Shown here in pieces: positions 45,841 through 53,820 of a stretch of 64,000 nucleotides of DNA. Each line of letters starts with the position of its first letter. The stretch's first letter is position 1. This DNA is from Microvirga terricola. Its GTDB lineage: Bacteria > Pseudomonadota > Alphaproteobacteria > Rhizobiales > Beijerinckiaceae. The stretch spans positions 62,001 to 126,000 of the forward strand of contig NZ_JAATJS010000001.1 of NCBI RefSeq assembly GCF_011777495.1, written 5' to 3'. Both the position numbers and the translations under genes were made by a program. The notes beneath the pieces were generated by a model. It ran no database searches and had not been told where the DNA came from. It saw nothing but the letters and a program-made list of their open reading frames with translations.

Positions 45841-46593
45841 CTAACGTCCATCGAAAGAAAGGGTGCCGGTCCTAGCCCATACGGACAGCAAATGCCTCAG
45901 GTCGGAAGGCGTTCCCACACGCTGCGCCGCAACCGTCTCACCAGCGCCCACGCGTACGGACAGGCCGCCACGAATGTTTACTACTTTGAACCCATTCTCG
46001 TCGGTCAGATCGTCGCCGACGAAGACAGGTCGGCGCCCGCGATAAGGGGACTGCTGCAGGAATTGCTCGATGATGCTTCCCTTTCCTGCGCCGGACGGAG
46101 CGATCTCGGCCACCGCCTTGCCGTACTGAATGCGATATTGTGCGCCGAGCGCCTCGACTGCCGCCTGCGCCGTCGCGCGCGCAAAGTCCTTCTCGTGCGG
46201 AGCAAGGCGCCAGTGGAGTGCGACCGAGCATCCTTTGTCTTCGATGAGGAGACCGGGCTTGCTCAGAACGGCGTCCTGCAACCGGCGCACCATGTCGCGA
46301 AGGTCCGGGTGGTCATTCGGATCGCACAGAAAAATCTTGTCCCCGATGCGGTGCTCAAGGCCATGAAGACCTGCACTATCGAAGCGGCATGGCGCGAACG
46401 CCCGGTCCAAGAACGTGATCGGCCGCCCGCTGATGATGGCGAGTGCACCATTCAACTGCTCCTGCAGGCAGGTCAAAATCGGCGGCAGAGCAGGATCGAT
46501 TGCGACCGCCTCGGGCCGTTCGACGATATCCACGAGCGTGCCGTCGAAATCGAGGAACAGCGCGCAGTGATCCATCGCCGGGGCATCACGCAT
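45841..46593 (-). CDS. otsB: Trehalose-6-phosphate phosphatase
   Basis: A 250-residue HAD-superfamily phosphatase. HAD motif I is LFLDFDGTLVDIV with the nucleophilic first aspartate, motif II is AIISGR, the lysine motif is in AEIAPSGAGKG and motif III is VFVGDDLTDENGF. It removes phosphate from trehalose-6-phosphate made by OtsA. The ATG at 46593 overlaps the otsA stop by 8 bases, with GGAGG 12 bases upstream; a second in-frame ATG lies at 46575. The further upstream open frame belongs to otsA sequence in another frame. Confidence 0.94.
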   Translation of the reverse strand: MRDAPAMDHCALFLDFDGTLVDIVERPEAVAIDPALPPILTCLQEQLNGALAIISGRPITFLDRAFAPCRFDSAGLHGLEHRIGDKIFLCDPNDHPDLRDMVRRLQDAVLSKPGLLIEDKGCSVALHWRLAPHEKDFARATAQAAVEALGAQYRIQYGKAVAEIAPSGAGKGSIIEQFLQQSPYRGRRPVFVGDDLTDENGFKVVNIRGGLSVRVGAGETVAAQRVGTPSDLRHLLSVWARTGTLSFDGR

Positions 46594-48817
46594 AGGCCGA
46601 CGCGCGCCTCCGGCTTTCGGCAATGACGCGCCTGATCCGCTGGCGCTTACGCAGGCGCGACGCCGCGAGCAGCATCTGGCCCGCCCAGCGATAGACATTG
46701 CGTTCCCGAACCTGATCGCGCATCAGGCGCATCCGTTCTCGCTGCTCCCCCAGCGGCATGGTGAGTGCACGATTGAAGGCTTCGCCCATGGCGTGGGCAT
46801 TGTAGGGGTTGACGATGAGCGCCTCCGCCAGTTCGCGGGAGGCGCCGGCGAAGGCGGAGAGGATCAGAACGCCGGCTTCATCATCCCGCGCGGCGACGAA
46901 TTCCTTCGCAACCAGATTCATACCGTCATGCAGGCTCGACACGACGCAAAGATCAGCCGCACGGAACAGCTCGAACACCTCATCGGGCTCATGATGACGG
47001 ACGAGGAGCTTGATCGGCTCATACCCTTCTGTACCGTGCCTGACATTGATATCTCGCGCGAGCGCCTCCGCTTCCTCTTGAAGCTGCCGGTAATTGGCGA
47101 GCTTGCTGCGCGTCGGCGCTGCGACTTGTGCGAAGACGAAATGGCCCTTCCATTCCGGATAGTCCGTGAGCAATGTATCGATGGCCTTCATCCGGTCGAT
47201 GATGCCCTTCGTATAATCGAACCGTTCGATGCCGACGCCGAGGCGCATCTCAGGCGGCAGGCCGAGTCGCTGACGCACGGCAGCGCGGCATTCCTCGACC
47301 GACTTTTGCCCCGCAAGCGCCGCCGGCGGCCACTCGATGGAGATGGGATAGGGACGGATCAAGGTTTCCTCGCCGCCGTAAGTCACCGCGTCCCGTTCGC
47401 GGTCGATCCGGCTTTCCACATACGCGTCAACGGCCTCGAGGAAGTGATTGCAATGCGCCTGCGTGTGAAATCCGAGGATCGAGGAGCCCAGAAGCCCGTC
47501 GATGATTTCCTCACGCCACGGGCAAATGCCGAAGGTCTCGGCATTCGGCCATGGAATATGCCAGAAGGTGACGATTGTGGCGCGGGGGAGCCGCTCGCGG
47601 ATCATGCGCGGCAAAAGCGCGAAATGATAATCCTGTACGAGAACGACGGGATCTTCGCGCTTGGCTTCTGCCACCACCGCATCCGCGAATTTCGCGTTGA
47701 CCGCACGATACATGCGCCAATCCGTTTCACGAAAGACCGGACGCACGAAGGCGATGTGGCAGAGCGGCCAGAGGCCTTCATTCGCCGCGCCGTAATAGTA
47801 CCCGTCCTGCTCCTCTTCCGTCAGCCAAACCCGGCGCAGCGTGTAGGAAGGATGGCCTGGCGGTACGGCGACGCGGTCATAGGTATCGACGGTTTCGCGG
47901 TCGGCCGTACCGCTGCCATGTGCGACCCACGTTCCACCACAGGCGCGCGTGATCGGCTCAAGCGCCGCAACCAGACCACTTGCGGGAATCTGCAGCGTGA
48001 TACCGTTGTCGGTCCGATTGTGGATGTAAGGCTCGCGGTTCGACACGACGATGACTTCCGACCCCGAGAGCTCATTCGACAAGGCAGCCCGCAATGCGTC
48101 GGGGCTCCAATCGGTGTGTGCCGCATCAATGGTTCGACGCGTCGCATCAAGCTCCTGCAGAACGTCATGGATCTCTTTCCCGATGGCAGGCAGATCATCG
48201 CTATGGGGAAGCGGAGGCGTTCCAGCGCGGACGTTCTCAATCGCCTGCCGGACCGAGGCGAGCCATCGCCGCATGATGAGAAGGGCAATCGCCGCCACAA
48301 GAGCGGCCGCTCCCAAGGCAACGCCTGCAAGCGCCAGGAAAATGTAATTCCGCGCCTGCGCTCCGCGTCGCTGGACATAACTCATGTCATGGAGAACGAC
48401 GAGATGCCCCGTTCGTCCATTGGCCTTCAATGGAAAGGCACTGACCAGAACATCACGGTCATCCGCCCTGATCGTTGAAAACGTCTCGCTGTCCGAGCGC
48501 GCTGCCTGTGCGCAGGAGAAGGAACCCGGCATATTCTTTGTTGGGAAAAGAAGCTCCTGACCGTCGCAGTATCCAATGGCGAGCACCCGCTCATCGGTGG
48601 CAACACGTTCGAACAGCCGGTCGATCTGTTCCGTATCGTTGCGCACCATGAGATCGACGATCTGATCCCGTGCAGTGCTGAAGACCAACCGCGAGCGTAG
48701 CTCCACATCGCGGCGCGCCCACTGCTCCACGAATGACGTTGCGAATGGCAGGACCGCGAGGATGACGAGGCCGGCGACAAGCGCCGCAATACCGCCGAGG
48801 CGGAAGATGAGCTTCAA
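46586..48817 (-). CDS. otsA: Trehalose-6-phosphate synthase with N-terminal membrane sensor-like module
   Basis: A 743-residue protein, roughly 250 residues longer than E. coli OtsA. The GT20 domain starts near 255 (VIVVSNREPYIHN) and has VQDYHFALLPRMI, FWHIPWPNAETF, GFHTQAHCNHF, IERFDYTKGI and SLHDGMNLVAKEF, so the UDP-glucose / glucose-6-P catalytic site looks intact. The extension has helix 1 at about 7-28, a probably periplasmic domain at about 29-155 with two cysteines (C84, C102), helix 2 at about 157-182 and a HAMP-like linker (RRWLASVRQAIENVRAGTPPLPHSDD). Trehalose-6-P synthesis would thus be tethered to the inner membrane and perhaps gated by an envelope signal (inference). First gene of otsA-otsB-GH15-glk. 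Confidence 0.93.
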   Translation of the reverse strand: MKLIFRLGGIAALVAGLVILAVLPFATSFVEQWARRDVELRSRLVFSTARDQIVDLMVRNDTEQIDRLFERVATDERVLAIGYCDGQELLFPTKNMPGSFSCAQAARSDSETFSTIRADDRDVLVSAFPLKANGRTGHLVVLHDMSYVQRRGAQARNYIFLALAGVALGAAALVAAIALLIMRRWLASVRQAIENVRAGTPPLPHSDDLPAIGKEIHDVLQELDATRRTIDAAHTDWSPDALRAALSNELSGSEVIVVSNREPYIHNRTDNGITLQIPASGLVAALEPITRACGGTWVAHGSGTADRETVDTYDRVAVPPGHPSYTLRRVWLTEEEQDGYYYGAANEGLWPLCHIAFVRPVFRETDWRMYRAVNAKFADAVVAEAKREDPVVLVQDYHFALLPRMIRERLPRATIVTFWHIPWPNAETFGICPWREEIIDGLLGSSILGFHTQAHCNHFLEAVDAYVESRIDRERDAVTYGGEETLIRPYPISIEWPPAALAGQKSVEECRAAVRQRLGLPPEMRLGVGIERFDYTKGIIDRMKAIDTLLTDYPEWKGHFVFAQVAAPTRSKLANYRQLQEEAEALARDINVRHGTEGYEPIKLLVRHHEPDEVFELFRAADLCVVSSLHDGMNLVAKEFVAARDDEAGVLILSAFAGASRELAEALIVNPYNAHAMGEAFNRALTMPLGEQRERMRLMRDQVRERNVYRWAGQMLLAASRLRKRQRIRRVIAESRRRASAYA

Positions 48818-48860
48818 CAGTCTTTTCCCTCCTGAGAACGCAAAGTCGAACGGCTAAGCT

Positions 48861-48888
48861 TTAACTCTTCAGGAGGCGTAAAGTTTCC
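48861..48888 (-). promoter_or_regulatory. Possible EcfG-type stress promoter of otsA
   Basis: On the minus strand, GGAAAC is followed after 17 bases by GTTAA, close to the GGAAC-N16/17-CGTT consensus of the alphaproteobacterial general stress sigma factor EcfG. One base is inserted in the -35 element and the C of CGTT is missing. EcfG control of trehalose genes is known in relatives; here the match is weak. Confidence 0.25.
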
Positions 48889-48930
48889 TCGCGCGACGAA
48901 GGAACCGGTTTCACCGGCCAAGCGCGGCCA

Positions 48931-48966
48931 TAAAAAATCCGCGGCCAGTGAGGACTGGCCGCGGAT
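48931..48966 (-). terminator. Rho-independent terminator of the type I secretion operon
   Basis: A 13-bp perfect stem, ATCCGCGGCCAGT (48937-48949) with ACTGGCCGCGGAT (48954-48966), loop of 4, followed on the minus strand by six T residues (48937-48932). It stands about 30 bases after the stop of the HlyD gene and separates that operon from otsA. Confidence 0.9.
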
Positions 48967-48994
48967 GAAAGAATGCTGGAGCTTGTAATGAGCT

Positions 48995-50317
48995 TTAGTG
49001 CTCGCGGAAAGCGCGAGACATCTGCTCCTTCATCGGCTTGAAGAAATATTCGAGCGGCGTGCGCTCGTTGACTTCCACGAACACTTCAGCCTGCATGCCG
49101 GCCATAATGCGCAGGTTATCGAGGCGCTTCAGCTCGTTCGCGGGAATATCGACGCGAATGGTGTAGAAGGACGCGCCGCTCTGCTGGTCGCGCGACACGT
49201 CGGCCGAGATCCGGCTGACGGCACCGTGCAGTTCCGGAATCAGCCGCTGGTTCGATGCGTGAACACGAATCGTCGCCTTCTGTCCAATTGCAACCTGGTC
49301 GATTTCGTTCGGCATCACCCGGGCTTCGAGTTCCAGCTTGTCGTTCATCGGCACGATCAGCATCACCGGCTCGGCGGGAGAGATCACGCCGCCGACGGTG
49401 TGAACATTGAGCTGGTGTACATAACCATCGCTGGGCGAGCGGATATCGATACGCTTCAGCTGATCCTCGGCTGCCACACGGCGCTCGGTGTACTCCGCCA
49501 CACGGCCCTGCATTTCGCGCAGCTCTTTCATCGCCTCCGCCCGCATCTCTTCATCGATCTGGATGATCTGCAGGGAGGTTTCGGCGATGCGCCCCTCGGA
49601 TTGCGCAACGGCCGCAATCAACTGGCCGCGCTGGCCTTCGATGCTGGCCGCGTCGCGCTCGAGCGCGTTGAGACGCGGAAGCTGGACGAGGTTTTTCTGA
49701 TAGAGATCGCGAACGCCCTTCAGTTCCTCGACGATCAGTTCCGCCTCGCGGGCCTTTGCGGCCTGCTGCGCCTTGAGACCGGTGATTTCGTCCTGCGCTT
49801 GCGAGATGCGCTTACGGAGCTGGTTCTTCTGCGCCTCGCGCGCGGAACGGCGAGCCTCGAAGAGCGTACGCTCCGAATCCATCATGGTCTTGACGCCAGG
49901 CTCATCGAGCCGGCTGGCGAATTCCGGCGGCATCTTGACCTCCGGAGCGCCGTCACGCTCCGCCTCAAGGCGTGCCTGACGGGCAATGAACTCGTCGAGC
50001 TGCTTCGAGACGACCTGCAGGTTCGCGCGAGTCACGGTTTCGTCCAAGCGGATCAGAAGATCGCCCTGCGACACGCGGGCCCCTTCCTGCACCTTCAGCT
50101 CGCCGACGATGCCGCCGGTCGCATGCTGAATTTTCTTGACGCTGGTATCGACCACGAACTGGCCGCCGGCGACGACAGCGCCGGACAGGTTCGCGGTAGC
50201 CGCCCAGAGCCCGATCGTGCCAGCGAAGAGCGCAATCATGGACAGGCCGACAACGGAGGCCTTGTGCAGAGCCTCCTGGTGAGCCGACGGCTTCACCGGT
50301 TTCATTTCGATCATCAT
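48995..50317 (-). CDS. HlyD-family type I secretion periplasmic adaptor (PrtE-like)
   Basis: A 440-residue membrane fusion protein. One N-terminal helix lies at about 22-45 (ASVVGLSMIALFAGTIGLWAATANLSG). Half of the biotinyl-lipoyl domain follows (GGQFVVDTSVKKIQHATGGIVGELKVQEGARV), then a long coiled coil at about 100-290 rich in Ala, Glu, Arg and Gln, and the second half-motif DIRSPSDGYVHQLNVHTVGGVI. The beta-barrel domain is near the C-terminus. It bridges the ABC exporter to an outer-membrane TolC-type channel, not encoded here. Its ATG is adjacent to the stop of the ABC gene (TAA-ATG on the minus strand), with GGGAGG upstream. Confidence 0.95.
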   Translation of the reverse strand: MMIEMKPVKPSAHQEALHKASVVGLSMIALFAGTIGLWAATANLSGAVVAGGQFVVDTSVKKIQHATGGIVGELKVQEGARVSQGDLLIRLDETVTRANLQVVSKQLDEFIARQARLEAERDGAPEVKMPPEFASRLDEPGVKTMMDSERTLFEARRSAREAQKNQLRKRISQAQDEITGLKAQQAAKAREAELIVEELKGVRDLYQKNLVQLPRLNALERDAASIEGQRGQLIAAVAQSEGRIAETSLQIIQIDEEMRAEAMKELREMQGRVAEYTERRVAAEDQLKRIDIRSPSDGYVHQLNVHTVGGVISPAEPVMLIVPMNDKLELEARVMPNEIDQVAIGQKATIRVHASNQRLIPELHGAVSRISADVSRDQQSGASFYTIRVDIPANELKRLDNLRIMAGMQAEVFVEVNERTPLEYFFKPMKEQMSRAFREH

Positions 50318-52084
50318 TTAACCAACCTCCCGCAGAGACGCGGATGCCGCGGCTCCCTGCTGCGGCCGCGCGGGGGCGGGCGTCGCATTACGTTTCATGA
50401 CAGCCTGCAGAACTTCATCGCGCGGGCCCATGGCTTTGATGCGGCCTTCCTCCATGATCGCGACGAGATCGACATGGCCGAGCGCTGCCGGACGATGGGT
50501 GATGACGACGATGATGCCACCACGCTGGCGCACGGACAGGATGGCCTGGTTCAACGCCTCGTCGCCGGCGCCATCGAGGCTGGCGTTCGGCTCGTCGAGA
50601 ACAACCAGGAACGGCTTGCCGTAGAGGGCGCGAGCCAGGGCGAGGCGCTGGCGCTGGCCGCCCGACAGAGCGGCGCCGCCCTCGCCGATTCGAGTGTCAT
50701 AGCCGTCCGGCAGGCCGAGGATCAGCTCATGCGCGCCCGCCGCCTGCGCTGCCTCGATGATATCCTTCGGCAGCGCGTCAGGCTCGAAGCGGCTGATGTT
50801 TTCGGCAACCGTTCCGTCGAACAGTTCCACATCCTGCGGCAGATAGCCGATGTGACGGCCCAGCGCGTCGGATTCCCACTGGTCGAGCGACGCGCCGTCG
50901 AGACGGATGTCGCCGCGCATGGTCGACCAAACGCCGACGAGGGCGCGCGCGAGCGTCGACTTGCCCGATGCGCTCGGCCCGATGAGGCCGAGGCCCTGAC
51001 CGGCAACGAGTTGCAGAGAGGCCGCCTGGACGATCGGCGCCTGCGTGCCGGGGGCGCCCACATAGGCCTCCTCGACCGAAACCGAGGCACGCGGAGCCGG
51101 AAGGCCCATGCGCGGATCCTGAGCAGGCACGATGGTCATGATGTGTTGCAGGCGGCGATAGGCTTGGCGCGACGCGACGAAGCCCTTCCAGTGTGCAACG
51201 GCGATCTCGATGGGCGCGAGTGCGCGCGACATCATGATCGACGCGGCGATCATGAGGCCGCCGGACATTTGTCCCTGGATCACGAGATAAGCACCAAGAC
51301 CCAGGATGCCCGACTGCAGGACCATGCGGAACACCTTGGCGAAGGCGCTGATGCCGGAGGCCGCTTCGCTGGCGCGAAGGCCGTCATTCACATGGCGGCA
51401 ATGCACCTCGTCATAGCGGCTCGCCAGGAACCGGAGCATGCCGAGCGCACGGATGGCCTCCGCATTGCGGCGGCTGGTTTCGGCCAGTGAATGACGCTCT
51501 GCCGCGCTCTTCGTTACCTCGTACGAGGGAGCCTTGCTCTTCGCGTCCGTATAGAGGGTGAGGAGGATGATGCAGATGCCGCCGACGATCGACATCCAAC
51601 CGAGCCACGGGTGGATGATAAAACACCCGATGAAGAAGATCGGCATGAACGGCATGTCGAAGAGCGCCGTCGGACCCAGACTCGACAGGAAGCCGCGGAT
51701 CGTATCGAGATCGCGGATCGGCTGCATGCTCTCGGAGTGCTTCGCGCCCTTGAGCGGCATCGTCGCGACGAGATCGAACACGCGCGCCGAGAGCAATTCG
51801 TCGAAGCGGGCGCCGATGCGGGCGAGCATCTTGCCGCGCAGCATGTCGAGACCGCCCGAGAGAGCGTAGGCCGCCAGCGTGATCAATGAGAGACCGACGA
51901 GAGTAGCGATGCTCCGGCTCGACAGAACCCGGTCATAGACCTGCAGCATGTAGAGGGAGCCGGTTAGCGCCAGAACGTTCACGACAGCAGAAAAGATCGC
52001 GACGCCAATGAAGGAGGGACTGCATGCTCTCAGAGCGTCATAGACCTCTGTGCTCTCGTCCCTGCGTTTCGAAGCCTGTTTCAT
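50318..52084 (-). CDS. Type I secretion system ABC permease/ATPase (PrtD-like)
   Basis: A 588-residue exporter half-transporter. The membrane domain (about 20-300, five to six helices, VVNVLALTGSLYMLQVYDRVLSSRS) is of the PrtD/HasD type and lacks the N-terminal C39-like domain of HlyB. The ATPase has Walker A IGPSASGKST near 365, signature ALSGGQRQRLALARAL, Walker B FLVVLDEPNASLD and H-loop VITHRP. PrtD systems export RTX-type proteins, proteases or lipases with a C-terminal signal. No cargo gene with GGxGxD repeats was seen nearby. A TTGACA box on the minus strand (52345-52340) is a possible -35 element for the operon. Confidence 0.95.
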   Translation of the reverse strand: MKQASKRRDESTEVYDALRACSPSFIGVAIFSAVVNVLALTGSLYMLQVYDRVLSSRSIATLVGLSLITLAAYALSGGLDMLRGKMLARIGARFDELLSARVFDLVATMPLKGAKHSESMQPIRDLDTIRGFLSSLGPTALFDMPFMPIFFIGCFIIHPWLGWMSIVGGICIILLTLYTDAKSKAPSYEVTKSAAERHSLAETSRRNAEAIRALGMLRFLASRYDEVHCRHVNDGLRASEAASGISAFAKVFRMVLQSGILGLGAYLVIQGQMSGGLMIAASIMMSRALAPIEIAVAHWKGFVASRQAYRRLQHIMTIVPAQDPRMGLPAPRASVSVEEAYVGAPGTQAPIVQAASLQLVAGQGLGLIGPSASGKSTLARALVGVWSTMRGDIRLDGASLDQWESDALGRHIGYLPQDVELFDGTVAENISRFEPDALPKDIIEAAQAAGAHELILGLPDGYDTRIGEGGAALSGGQRQRLALARALYGKPFLVVLDEPNASLDGAGDEALNQAILSVRQRGGIIVVITHRPAALGHVDLVAIMEEGRIKAMGPRDEVLQAVMKRNATPAPARPQQGAAASASLREVG

Positions 52085-52411
52085 ATTCTTCTTCCATAGG
52101 CGGACCGCGAAACGAAAGCCGCGCCGTGCCGTTGCAGTGACATTACGCGGAATCTCGGATTCTGCATAATGTTAGCCGCCTCGCGACGGCTGCGATGTCG
52201 GGCCGATTTCATGAAGGTTCGCTCGCGGCGCTGAGGATCAGCCCTTTGAAATTGCGACGACCTGCATGGAATTGAGGAACCCCCAAAAGCGGCGCTTTCC
52301 GTTACGCCATGTCTTTTGTAACCCTATTCACTGTAATTATGTCAACTGAAAGGCATTGTAATTTTCCAAGTACCGACAAACACCTATCTAATCAGAGGGG
52401 GAAATAACGTG

Positions 52412-52425
52412 ATCGCGTACGCGAT
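52412..52425. repeat. Perfect 14-bp palindrome
   Basis: ATCGCGTACGCGAT reads the same on both strands. It lies in the AT-rich divergent region between the exporter and glycosyltransferase genes, directly after an AGAGGGGGAAATAAC stretch. It could be a regulator site; its sequence does not match a box I can name. Confidence 0.5.
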
Positions 52426-52429
52426 GACC

Positions 52430-52452
52430 AACCTTGGTGAATTTTCAAGGTT
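52430..52452. repeat. Inverted repeat with 7-bp arms
   Basis: AACCTTG (52430-52436) and CAAGGTT (52446-52452) are exact reverse complements with a 9-base spacer. It begins five bases after the 14-bp palindrome, giving two dyad elements in tandem upstream of the glycosyltransferase. Confidence 0.45.
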
Positions 52453-52668
52453 AATTCCTTCTTGACCGACCGATGTGGTCGCAATGTGGACTCGGAGAAA
52501 AAACGAGTCTTCTGGCGTACCTCCGCCAGCAACCCATTCGCCGAATCACGCGACAGGTTCGTACCGCCGTCATTCAGCCGTGTGACGGTGCCGAACACGA
52601 ACGAAATGAGAGGTTTTCTCGATCCGGATCCGCGTCTACAAGAGCAGCCTCATTGTTCTGGAAAGCTC

Positions 52669-53820
52669 GTGTCCGCCCCAACCCAGCCCAACCTCCAAGG
52701 CCGCAAACTCATCTTCGTCGTCACCGAGGATTGGTTTTTTGCGTCCCACTTTCTCCCGATGGCTCGTGCGGCACGGGAACTCGGGCTCGACGTTGCGGTG
52801 GTCACGCGGGTGCGCTCTCACCGCGAGGTCATTGAGGCCTCCGGCGCACGGGTCATCCCTCTCGAGGCGGAGCGCCGCAGCCTAAACCCCATGGCGGCGG
52901 GCTACACGGCCGGGCAATTGGCCTCGATCCTCAAGGCCGAACAGGCGGATCTGGTCCACTGCATCGCACTCAGGAGCATTCTGGTCGGCGGCTTTGCGGC
53001 AATGTTGGCCGGCGTCAGACGACGCGTCTATGCGCTGACTGGCCTTGGCTTCCTGGGAGCCAGAACGGACCGGGTCGGTCGCCTTGCGCAACGCGCCGTC
53101 CGCCTTCTCGTGCGCGGCCTTGAGACGGCTCAAACCCGCTATCTGTTCGAAAACACCGACGACCCCAAGCTGCTCGGCCTCGATCCGACTGGGACGCGCA
53201 TCATCATCGTCGGCGGCGCGGGAATCGACCCCGTCGTCCTTCAACCCGCACCCCTTCCTCCGCAGCCGCCTCTCCGGATCGCAGTCGTCGCGCGCATGCT
53301 CTGGTCCAAGGGCATCGACCTCGCGGTTGAAGCGACCCGTCTGGCACAGGCCCGCGGTGCCGCGGTCGAACTGTCCCTCTACGGCGCGCCCGATCCTTCC
53401 AATCCGAAAGCGATTCCCGAAGCGACCCTGAACGAATGGAGCCGGGAGCCGGGAATCGCCTGGCGCGGAGCAACCAAAGACGTCGCGGCGGTCTGGCGCG
53501 AGCATCACGTCGCCTGCCTGCCGTCGCGAGGCGGTGAGGGCCTGCCTCGAACGCTTCTGGAAGCCGCCGCCTGCGGCCGGGCCATCGTCACCACCGACGT
53601 TCCCGGTTGCCGCACGCTGGTGCGCGATGGCATTGAGGGAAAAATCGTGCCACCCGACGACGCCGTCCGCCTTGCCGACGCTTTCGTACTTCTTGCCCGG
53701 CAACCCGATCTGACGGCCCGGATGGGTGAAGCTGCCCGCGTCCGCGTCCTCGACGGCTTCACGGAGCGGAATGTCATGGATGCGGTCAAGCGTCTTTATG
53801 GGGATATGCTGACCTCATGA
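52669..53820 (+). CDS. Glycosyltransferase family 4 protein
   Basis: A GT-B-fold glycosyltransferase of about 383 residues from the GTG chosen here. The N-terminal half begins RKLIFVVTEDWFFASHFLPMARAARELG, as in many alphaproteobacterial surface-polysaccharide GT4 enzymes. The C-terminal half has LRIAVVARMLWSKGIDLAVEA and the donor-binding E-x7-E motif in EGLPRTLLEAAACG. The frame is open upstream; GTG at 52669 with GGAAAG before it is the best start, and an ATG at 52606 is the main alternative. It is not inside a polysaccharide cluster: the stop overlaps a methyltransferase gene (ATGA). Sugar donor and acceptor unknown. Confidence 0.88.
   Translation: MSAPTQPNLQGRKLIFVVTEDWFFASHFLPMARAARELGLDVAVVTRVRSHREVIEASGARVIPLEAERRSLNPMAAGYTAGQLASILKAEQADLVHCIALRSILVGGFAAMLAGVRRRVYALTGLGFLGARTDRVGRLAQRAVRLLVRGLETAQTRYLFENTDDPKLLGLDPTGTRIIIVGGAGIDPVVLQPAPLPPQPPLRIAVVARMLWSKGIDLAVEATRLAQARGAAVELSLYGAPDPSNPKAIPEATLNEWSREPGIAWRGATKDVAAVWREHHVACLPSRGGEGLPRTLLEAAACGRAIVTTDVPGCRTLVRDGIEGKIVPPDDAVRLADAFVLLARQPDLTARMGEAARVRVLDGFTERNVMDAVKRLYGDMLTS

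Larger units (their letters stand above)
52085..52668. promoter_or_regulatory. Gene-free divergent region between type I exporter and glycosyltransferase
   Basis: These 584 bases are clearly more AT-rich in the middle than the genes around them. I see no convincing ORF. Elements noted are: TTGACA facing the exporter (52345-52340), two direct repeats of TGTAATT (52332-52338 and 52357-52363), a 14-bp palindrome, and a 7-bp inverted repeat just after it. An in-frame extension of the glycosyltransferase to 52606 or 52462 is possible but lacks a good ribosome site. Confidence 0.5.

Noticed and set aside
48998..51490. Open frame of 830 codons on the plus strand
   Set aside because: It is antisense to the well-supported HlyD and PrtD genes; long antisense frames are common in GC-rich DNA and the translation has no recognisable domain.
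52274..52301. GGAAC...CGTT resembling an EcfG promoter toward the glycosyltransferase
   Set aside because: The spacer is 19 bases, longer than the 16-18 allowed by the consensus.
52408..52464. Possible 18-codon ORF starting GTG after AGAGGGGGAAATAAC
   Set aside because: It coincides with the palindrome and inverted repeat, the peptide is not recognisable and no terminator follows; dyad structure is the simpler reading.
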